Shown one piece after another: positions 54,971 to 61,829 of a stretch of DNA of 64,000 bases (the first letter of the stretch is position 1; each line of letters opens with the position of its first letter). A program made the translations under genes and the position numbers. The notes under the pieces were generated by a model. The model saw only the letters and a list, made by a program, of their open reading frames with translations. It was not told where the DNA came from and ran no database searches. This DNA comes from Pseudobutyrivibrio xylanivorans (lineage in GTDB: Bacteria > Bacillota > Clostridia > Lachnospirales > Lachnospiraceae), in the NCBI RefSeq assembly GCF_008935055.1, contig NZ_CP043028.1:963901-1027900 (forward strand). The letters are read 5' to 3'.

Positions 54971-55960
54971 ATGGCAACATTTTTACAAACAATACCTGGT
55001 GCATTGATTTTACTAGTTTTAGGATTTGTGTTTTTGATTAAGGGAGCTGATTTTTTTGTTGAAGGAGCTTCTGCGGTAGCTAACAAGCTCCACGTTCCAC
55101 CACTTGTAATTGGTATGACTATTGTTGCAATGGGTACTTCGCTTCCAGAACTTTCAGTATCGGTTACTGCATCAATGGCTGGAAGCAATCAGCTTGCTAT
55201 TGGTAATGTGGTCGGTTCAAATATTTTTAATCTTATGGTAGTACTTGGCAGCTGTGCACTCTTCTCTGTGCTAGAGGTGGCTGAAGATACAATAAAAAAA
55301 GACTTTCCATTTTCAGTATGTTGCGCTGTTGTTCTGGCAGTTATGGGATGGATAGGAATGGAAGTAGGCCATATTGATGGAGTGATTCTTTTAGTCGGAT
55401 TTATTATTTTCCTTTTATCTATGCTACATGCAGCAAAAAAGTCTCGTAAGGAAGCCGCTATTGAGGCAGAATTAGATGTTGAAAATGAAATTGAAGACAT
55501 CCCTGTATGGAAATGTATTTTGTATATAGTAGGTGGTGCGATAGCTATTAAATTTGGGGGCGACTGGGTTGTTAATTCATGTACTACTCTTGCACTTAGA
55601 TTTGGCATGTCAGAGACGCTTGTTGGTCTTACAATTGTGGCGCTTGGTACATCATTACCAGAGCTTGTAACATCGGTAGTTGCTGCTAAGAAGAATGCAC
55701 TTGATATGGCAATTGGCAATGTAGTAGGTTCAAATATTTTTAATATTTTATTAATTTTAGGAGCCGCTGCTGCTATCTCACCTATTACATTTATGACAGT
55801 TAATGCAATTGATATTATTATACTTGTTTGTTTTTCAATAATAGTTTGGATGATGTGCTATCTTAAGAAAAATCTTGGAAGATTTCAGGGGATAATAATG
55901 CTTGTACTTTATGTAGGGTATTTGGCATATATAATTATTCGTGATGGAGGCATTGCTTAA
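54971..55960 (+). CDS. CaCA-family calcium/sodium (cation) antiporter
   Basis: The 329-residue membrane protein has the two inverted alpha-repeats of the family: MTIVAMGTSLPELSVSVTAS, with GNVVGSNIFNLMVVL, and LTIVALGTSLPELVTSVVAA, with GNVVGSNIFNILLIL. Around ten transmembrane helices flank a central cytosolic loop. YrbG-like members exchange Ca2+ for Na+ or H+. It lies 13 bases after mntP under the same Mn2+ riboswitch, so it may also handle Mn2+. Confidence 0.92.
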   Translation: MATFLQTIPGALILLVLGFVFLIKGADFFVEGASAVANKLHVPPLVIGMTIVAMGTSLPELSVSVTASMAGSNQLAIGNVVGSNIFNLMVVLGSCALFSVLEVAEDTIKKDFPFSVCCAVVLAVMGWIGMEVGHIDGVILLVGFIIFLLSMLHAAKKSRKEAAIEAELDVENEIEDIPVWKCILYIVGGAIAIKFGGDWVVNSCTTLALRFGMSETLVGLTIVALGTSLPELVTSVVAAKKNALDMAIGNVVGSNIFNILLILGAAAAISPITFMTVNAIDIIILVCFSIIVWMMCYLKKNLGRFQGIIMLVLYVGYLAYIIIRDGGIA

Positions 55961-56048
55961 CCCCCTCAAATAGTGGTAAAAAGTCGATTGATATGGTAAA
56001 ATCAAAAGGTTTAAAGGGATTTTAAACTTTTTGAAAAGGAGGGTATGT

Positions 56049-56405
56049 ATGGGATTTTTGGACAAGCTTTCAGATGGTATTGCAAATACAACAAAAGATC
56101 TTGGTGAATTAGCACACAATGCCACTGATATTACTAAGCTTCAGTATGATAAAAAGATAAAAGAAGGCGAATTATCCCGTCTTTACGAGAGGCTTGGTAA
56201 GAAGTTTTACGAGGAAAATAAGGACAGCGAAGATGAAGTTGTTAAAGAAATCACCGCAACTATCCTTAGAATAAAAGAAATCTCTGATGAGCTTATGGAG
56301 AAAAAGGGCGGAAAGGCCTGCCCTAAGTGTGGAGCTTTGGTTAAAACGGGCTCAAAATTCTGCAGCGCTTGCGGAGAGAAAATAGATGATATATTTGAAG
56401 AGTAG
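56049..56405 (+). CDS. Small zinc-ribbon protein
   Basis: The 118-residue protein has a helical N-terminal part (about 1-85, GFLDKLSDGIANTTKDLGELAHN, basic and amphipathic) and a C-terminal zinc ribbon with CPKC and CSAC knuckles (ACPKCGALVKTGSKFCSACGE). The ATG at 56049 has AAGGAGGG; an in-frame TTG at 56031 is upstream of that site. It is 12 bases before metG and may be co-transcribed. No function is known to me; such proteins often bind nucleic acid or partner proteins. Confidence 0.75.
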   Translation: MGFLDKLSDGIANTTKDLGELAHNATDITKLQYDKKIKEGELSRLYERLGKKFYEENKDSEDEVVKEITATILRIKEISDELMEKKGGKACPKCGALVKTGSKFCSACGEKIDDIFEE

Positions 56406-56417
56406 GAGTTATTAGAA

Positions 56418-58388
56418 ATGGGCAACAAAGGTAATTATTACATCACAACCGCTATTGCTTACACATCAGGTAAGCCACATATCGGTAACACATACGAAAT
56501 TGTACTTGCAGATGCAATCGCACGTTTCCGTCGTCAGGAAGGATACGATGTTTTCTTCCAGACTGGTACAGATGAGCACGGCCAGAAAATCGAGCTTAAG
56601 GCTGCTGAGGCTGGTGTCACACCTAAGGAATTTGTTGATGACATTTCAGGCCAGGTTAGAAATATCTGGGATTTAATGAATACATCTTATGATAAGTTCA
56701 TCCGTACAACTGATGAAGATCATGAGAAGCAGGTTAAGAAGATTTTCAAGAAGCTCTACGATAAGGGCGATATTTATAAGAGCTCATATGAAGGACTTTA
56801 CTGTACTCCTTGTGAGTCTTTCTGGACTGAGTCACAGCTTGTAGATGGCAAATGTCCAGACTGTGGTCGTGAGGTTCAGCCAGCAAAGGAAGAAGCATAC
56901 TTCTTCAAGATGAGCAAATATGCTGATAAGCTTATTGATTACATCAATACACATCCAGAATTCATTCAGCCTGTATCACGTAAGAATGAGATGATGAACA
57001 ACTTCTTACTTCCAGGTCTTCAGGATCTTTGTGTTAGCCGTACATCATTTACTTGGGGTATCCCAGTAGATTTTGATCCAAAGCACGTTGTATATGTATG
57101 GCTTGATGCACTTACAAACTATATCACAGGTATCGGATATGAATGTGACGGTGAGTCTACAGACCAGTTCAAGGCTCTTTGGCCAGCAGACCTTCACCTT
57201 ATTGGTAAGGACATCATCCGTTTCCATACAATTTACTGGCCAATCTTCTTGATGGCACTTGATCTTCCACTTCCAAAGCAGGTATTTGGCCATCCATGGC
57301 TTCTTACAAAGGCTGCTGACGGTGGCGATGATAAGATGTCAAAGTCAAAGGGAAATGTTATCTATGCAGATGAGCTTGTAGATTTCTTCGGCGTAGATGC
57401 TGTTAGATATTTCGTACTTCACGAGATGCCATTTGAAAACGATGGTGCTATTTCATGGCCACTTATGGTTGAGCGTGTAAACTCTGATCTTGCAAACACA
57501 CTTGGTAACCTTGTAAATAGAACTGTTTCTATGAGCAACAAGTACTTTGGTGGTGTTGTAGAGAATAAGGGTGTTGCAGAGGAAGTTGATGCAGAACTTA
57601 AGGCTGTTTGCACAGGTACAGTTGCAGCAGTTGAGAAAAAGATGGCAGATCTTCGTGTAGCAGATGCTATTACAGAAGTATTTAATCTCTTCAAGAGATG
57701 CAATAAATATATCGATGAGACAATGCCTTGGGCACTTGCAAAGGATGAGACAAAGCAGGATAGACTTGCTACAGTTCTTTACAATTTGGTTGAGGGTATC
57801 TCAATTGGTGCTACTCTCCTCAAGTCATTTATGCCTGAGACATCAGAGAAGGTTCTTGCACAGCTTGGTGCAAAGAAAATCACTTACGATGAGCTTTCTA
57901 CATTTGGTCACTATCCAAACGGTGGCAAGGTAACAGATGCTCCAGAGATTCTTTTTGCTCGTCTTGATCTTGATGAAGTAATGGCAAAGGTTGCTGAGCT
58001 TCATCCAGCACAGCCAGAGGAAGCTGCTGATGATGAGGAAGGAATTGATATTGAGGCTAAGCCAGAAATCACATTTGATGATTTTATGAAGATGCAGTTC
58101 CAGGTAGGAAAGATTGTTGCTTGCGAGGCAGTTAAAGGTTCTAAGAAGCTTCTTTGCTCACAGGTAAAAATTGGTTCTCAGACAAAGCAGATTGTTTCTG
58201 GAATTAGAAAGCAGTACACACCAGAGGAGATGGTTGGAAAGAAGGTTATGGTTCTTGTAAACCTTAAGCCAGCTAAGCTTGCAGGAGTATTATCTGAAGG
58301 TATGCTTCTTTGTGCAGAGGATGCGGAGGGTAATCTCTCACTCATGACACCAGAGAATCCTATGCCTAACGGAGCAGAAATCTGCTAA
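56418..58388 (+). CDS. metG: Methionyl-tRNA synthetase
   Basis: The 656-residue class I synthetase has AYTSGKPHIGNTYEIV (HIGH), a zinc knuckle (CTPCESFW then CPDCGR), KMSKSKGNV and a C-terminal tRNA-binding OB domain (FDDFMKMQFQVGKIVACEAV to the end). It charges tRNA-Met. No T-box leader was seen. The start at 56418 is 12 bases after the zinc-ribbon stop. Confidence 0.98.
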   Translation: MGNKGNYYITTAIAYTSGKPHIGNTYEIVLADAIARFRRQEGYDVFFQTGTDEHGQKIELKAAEAGVTPKEFVDDISGQVRNIWDLMNTSYDKFIRTTDEDHEKQVKKIFKKLYDKGDIYKSSYEGLYCTPCESFWTESQLVDGKCPDCGREVQPAKEEAYFFKMSKYADKLIDYINTHPEFIQPVSRKNEMMNNFLLPGLQDLCVSRTSFTWGIPVDFDPKHVVYVWLDALTNYITGIGYECDGESTDQFKALWPADLHLIGKDIIRFHTIYWPIFLMALDLPLPKQVFGHPWLLTKAADGGDDKMSKSKGNVIYADELVDFFGVDAVRYFVLHEMPFENDGAISWPLMVERVNSDLANTLGNLVNRTVSMSNKYFGGVVENKGVAEEVDAELKAVCTGTVAAVEKKMADLRVADAITEVFNLFKRCNKYIDETMPWALAKDETKQDRLATVLYNLVEGISIGATLLKSFMPETSEKVLAQLGAKKITYDELSTFGHYPNGGKVTDAPEILFARLDLDEVMAKVAELHPAQPEEAADDEEGIDIEAKPEITFDDFMKMQFQVGKIVACEAVKGSKKLLCSQVKIGSQTKQIVSGIRKQYTPEEMVGKKVMVLVNLKPAKLAGVLSEGMLLCAEDAEGNLSLMTPENPMPNGAEIC

Positions 58389-58398
58389 GAATTTATGC

Positions 58399-58410
58399 GT
58401 AACAAGCGAG
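58399..58410 (+). repeat. Direct repeat, copy 1 (metG-tatD gap)
   Basis: GTAACAAGCGAG occurs here and again at 58511-58522, bracketing a 100-bp stretch that contains a long hairpin. Confidence 0.7.
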
Positions 58411-58445
58411 AAAATCATATGTAAAGCAAAGATAGCTTGTAGCAT

Positions 58446-58507
58446 GACAATCTCTATATGTTGCTGAAAGGAACATGTAGTGACTGAAAGCAATATATAG
58501 GATTGTC
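58446..58507. repeat. Long intergenic hairpin between metG and tatD
   Basis: GACAATCTCTATATGTTGCT (58446-58465) pairs with AGCAATATATAGGATTGTC (58489-58507), giving an imperfect stem of about 19 bp with a loop near 23 nt. There is no T run, so it is not a standard terminator. The 12-bp direct repeats on either side give it the look of a small inserted element or a structured RNA. Confidence 0.6.
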
Positions 58508-58510
58508 TGT

Positions 58511-58522
58511 GTAACAAGCGAG
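58511..58522 (+). repeat. Direct repeat, copy 2 (metG-tatD gap)
   Basis: Second copy of GTAACAAGCGAG, 112 bp after the first and 19 bases before the tatD start codon. Confidence 0.7.
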
Positions 58523-58540
58523 CCATAATTGAGGTAATGA

Positions 58541-59332
58541 ATGATTTTTGAGACACATGCTCATTATGATGATGAGAAGTTCGACCCAGATAGAGTCGAA
58601 CTTCTTTCTCATTTATTGAGAGAAAATAATATTGGAAAAATAGTAAATGTAGGAGCAAGCTTTAAAGGCTGCAAGGACAGTTTAGAGCTTGCAAATAAAT
58701 ATGAAGATGTCTATGCAGCTCTTGGTATTCATCCAGAAGAATTAGATGATATGACAGAGGAAAACTTGGCATGGATTAAGGCTCATTCAAAGGATTCTAA
58801 AGTTGTAGCAATAGGTGAAATCGGTCTTGATTATTATTGGATGAAGGAAGATAAGGATAGAGCCAAGCAACGCGAATGGTTTAAGCGTCAACTGGATTTA
58901 GCAAAAGAGGTAGATCTTCCGGTAATAATCCATTCTAGGGATGCTGCAGAAGACACTTTTAACACAATTGTAGAGTATAATACGCAAAGTAATAATAAAG
59001 GTATAATTCACTGTTACTCATATTCAAAGGAACTGGCCTTAGAATATGTAAAAATGGGATGGTATATTGGAGTTGGTGGCGTTGTAACTTTCAAGAATTC
59101 AAAGAAACTGGTAGAGACCGTGGAGGCGATCCCAATTGAGAACATTGTTCTTGAGACTGATTGTCCATATATGGCGCCAGTTCCACATCGTGGAGAGAGA
59201 AATTCGTCTATCTATCTTAGCCATGTTGCTGAGAAAATTGCCGATTTAAAAGGCATGGATGTTAGTGAGATTGAGCGAATCACTTATGAAAACGCTCTTA
59301 AATTATATTTTAAAAGTAAAAGGAATATATAG
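58541..59332 (+). CDS. TatD-family metal-dependent hydrolase
   Basis: The 263-residue TIM-barrel protein has FETHAHYDDEKF (first metal ligands), AIGEIGLDYYW, VIIHSRDA, GIIHCYSYS and VLETDCPYMAP, all TatD signatures. Members are DNases or D-aminoacyl hydrolases involved in DNA repair or RNA turnover. It is followed directly by rsmA; the rnmV gene often found between them in Firmicutes is absent. Confidence 0.95.
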   Translation: MIFETHAHYDDEKFDPDRVELLSHLLRENNIGKIVNVGASFKGCKDSLELANKYEDVYAALGIHPEELDDMTEENLAWIKAHSKDSKVVAIGEIGLDYYWMKEDKDRAKQREWFKRQLDLAKEVDLPVIIHSRDAAEDTFNTIVEYNTQSNNKGIIHCYSYSKELALEYVKMGWYIGVGGVVTFKNSKKLVETVEAIPIENIVLETDCPYMAPVPHRGERNSSIYLSHVAEKIADLKGMDVSEIERITYENALKLYFKSKRNI

Positions 59333-60187
59333 ATGGCATATTTGAGTAATCCAACCTATACAAAGGCTGTTTTAGAAGCCCATGGCTTTTCTTTCCAGAA
59401 AAAGTTTGGTCAGAACTTTCTAATTGACGGTAATGTATTAGATAATATTATTGATGCGGCAGGTATCACAAAGGATGATTTTGTCCTTGAGATTGGTCCT
59501 GGAATTGGTACGATGACCCAGCGTCTCTGCGAGGAGGCCCGAGAGGTTGTAGCTGTAGAGATTGACAAGACTCTTATACCAATTTTAGATGATACTCTTT
59601 CAACCTACAAAAACTGGACGGTTATAAATCAGGATGTCCTAAAGGTTGACATTAAGGCAATTGCTGATGAAAAAAATGGTGGAAAGCCTATAAAAGTTGT
59701 GGCAAATCTGCCATACTATATTACAACACCGATTATTATGGGATTATTTGAAAGTCATGTTCCTTTGGAATCAATTACCATTATGGTTCAGAAGGAAGTA
59801 GCTGATAGAATGCAGGAGGGACCAGGCTCCAAGGAATATGGCGCACTTTCTTTAGCGGTTCAGTATTATAGTAAGCCAGAGATTGTTTGTGAGGTTCCAC
59901 CAAGTTGTTTTATGCCTCAGCCAAAGGTGGCAAGCACAGTTATTACACTAAAGTGTCATGAAAAACCACCCGTTGATTGTGATGAAAAGCTCCTTTTCCA
60001 AATTATTAGAGCGTCATTCAATCAGCGCAGGAAGACATTGCATAATGGGTTAAGCAATGGTTTACATTTTTCAAAGGAACAGATTGCGACGGCAATCGAA
60101 AAAGCTGGCTTCGTGCCAACAGTTAGAGGGGAAAGTCTTTCATTAGAAGAGTTTGCTAGGCTTACTAATATTCTGAAAGAAGTATAG
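59333..60187 (+). CDS. rsmA: 16S rRNA (adenine1518/1519-N6)-dimethyltransferase
   Basis: The 284-residue protein matches RsmA/KsgA: FGQNFLIDGNVLDNII, VLEIGPGIGTMTQRL (SAM loop), VVANLPYYITTPIIM (NLPY motif) and FMPQPKVASTVI. It dimethylates two adjacent adenines near the 3' end of 16S rRNA. It starts on the base after the tatD stop. Confidence 0.97.
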   Translation: MAYLSNPTYTKAVLEAHGFSFQKKFGQNFLIDGNVLDNIIDAAGITKDDFVLEIGPGIGTMTQRLCEEAREVVAVEIDKTLIPILDDTLSTYKNWTVINQDVLKVDIKAIADEKNGGKPIKVVANLPYYITTPIIMGLFESHVPLESITIMVQKEVADRMQEGPGSKEYGALSLAVQYYSKPEIVCEVPPSCFMPQPKVASTVITLKCHEKPPVDCDEKLLFQIIRASFNQRRKTLHNGLSNGLHFSKEQIATAIEKAGFVPTVRGESLSLEEFARLTNILKEV

Positions 60188-60211
60188 TTTTTACAGGGGA
60201 GTTGGATAGAA

Positions 60212-61816
60212 ATGGATGCCCGAATCTACACTAGAGAGATTCAACTACTCATAGGCGAGGTTCAATCAAATAGGGGGAAGGATGCACAGGCATTAATTTC
60301 TGCTTGCGATGAGTTATTAGCTTATGGTCAAAGCATGAAGGATGATGCCCTAGTGGGTTATGCTTTTTTTTCGAAGGGTGAGACCTACTATTTACTAAAT
60401 GATGCATCTAATTTCTATTCACAGATGCTCTCTTCTATTGCTCCGCTTGAGAATGCTCAGGAATGGGGTAACGTAGCTATGGCAAATAATATGCTTGGCA
60501 TTGCTTCGTTAAATCGAGGTAATGCTCCATTTGCCCTAGATTATTTCATAAAGGCAATCAGCATTTGCGAGGATTATTCACTGCCAGAAATAGAGTGGAT
60601 AATCCATCTTAACTTAGGTTCTTTATATCTCAACATCGAGGAATACCAGAAATCCATTTCACACACGGAAATTGCATATAGATATATTTCAAATAATAAG
60701 AATATGCCGGGGTATGTAGAAAATCTTACTGCTATCCTACTTGGTATGGGACGAGCATATTTAAAGCTAAAAAATCGCAATAAAAGCCATGAAATAGGCG
60801 AACAGTTATCAAAGGAATGTCTACCGCATTTACAGGATCTGGATAAAATAGTCATATATTGTTATTTTGCCATTATGAATCAGACTGTTAATGATGATGA
60901 AACCAGAGATTATTGGATAGATATGGTAAATGAGCATACCAGCACAAACATGCCAATAATGGATGTGTTCGATGATTTTTATGATTACCTGGATATGCTC
61001 TTATCAACGGAAAAATATGATGATTTCTTTAAAGCATACTCTGTTCTTGATGATTTAACGAAACGTACCTCAATTAAAAATTTAGAACGAAAGCTTTTAA
61101 CCTTAAAAATAAGGTATTACAGGCGTGTGGGTCAGATTGAAGAGTACAAGATTGCCTCTGTACTCTATTTTGAGTTATCTGAATTTATGGAACGTGAGAA
61201 CAGATTGATGGTAAACAACATGATTGTAATGAGAAATTCATACATGGAGCTTACACAAATCAATAAAAAAGTAGAGGAAGAGAATACATTTTTACAAAAA
61301 CGTTCAGAGACAGACCCACTAACAGGGATGTATAATAGACTGAAGCTTAATGAATATATTGACGAGGCCTTTGAAAAGGCTAAGAAAAATAAGACTCCTA
61401 TTGCAGTGGAGATTTTGGATATCGATTTCTTTAAGCAGTTTAACGATAACTATGGTCATCAGGCAGGTGACGACTGCATTAAGTTTATAGCAAATATCCT
61501 TATTGATATGGCTCAGGATGATGAGGTCTTCGCTGCCAGATATGGCGGAGATGAATTTGTTATTGTGTATGAGGGTATTAAGAAATCAGATATTCAATCG
61601 AAGGCAGAGAAGCTTAGAAAAAAAGTATTTGATGCTAATATGGAGCATAAATTTTCACTGACGGATAACAGAGTCACTATTTCTCAGGGGATTTGCTATG
61701 GAATACCTGATGGAGATGCTGGTTATTTTGCGTATCTCCAAGAGGCAGACAAGATGCTTTATGAGGTAAAGCAGGAAAACAGAAATAATATCAAAATGTG
61801 CAAGGCTTCAGAATAA
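60212..61816 (+). CDS. Diguanylate cyclase with TPR-like sensor region
   Basis: The 534-residue protein has a helical repeat region (about 1-340) that reads like tetratricopeptide repeats (YAFFSKGETYYLLNDASNFY, then NMLGIASLNRGNAPFALDYF, then IHLNLGSLYLNIEEYQKSI), a short coiled coil and a GGDEF domain. The GGDEF domain has TDPLTGMYNRLKLNEY, DIDFFKQFNDNYGHQAGDDC and the intact active site ARYGGDEFVIVYEG. It should make cyclic di-GMP from GTP. No membrane segment is visible, so it is cytosolic. What the TPR region senses is unknown. It starts 24 bases after rsmA. Confidence 0.9.
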   Translation: MDARIYTREIQLLIGEVQSNRGKDAQALISACDELLAYGQSMKDDALVGYAFFSKGETYYLLNDASNFYSQMLSSIAPLENAQEWGNVAMANNMLGIASLNRGNAPFALDYFIKAISICEDYSLPEIEWIIHLNLGSLYLNIEEYQKSISHTEIAYRYISNNKNMPGYVENLTAILLGMGRAYLKLKNRNKSHEIGEQLSKECLPHLQDLDKIVIYCYFAIMNQTVNDDETRDYWIDMVNEHTSTNMPIMDVFDDFYDYLDMLLSTEKYDDFFKAYSVLDDLTKRTSIKNLERKLLTLKIRYYRRVGQIEEYKIASVLYFELSEFMERENRLMVNNMIVMRNSYMELTQINKKVEEENTFLQKRSETDPLTGMYNRLKLNEYIDEAFEKAKKNKTPIAVEILDIDFFKQFNDNYGHQAGDDCIKFIANILIDMAQDDEVFAARYGGDEFVIVYEGIKKSDIQSKAEKLRKKVFDANMEHKFSLTDNRVTISQGICYGIPDGDAGYFAYLQEADKMLYEVKQENRNNIKMCKASE

Positions 61817-61829
61817 GGGTTAATAATTA

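Noticed and set aside
58389-58540. Intergenic repeats between metG and tatD as a CRISPR
   Set aside because: Only two 12-bp repeats are present, with no regular spacers and no cas genes anywhere in the window.
59320-59340. rnmV (ribonuclease M5) between tatD and rsmA
   Set aside because: It is expected in many Firmicutes, but tatD and rsmA are directly adjacent, leaving no room for it.
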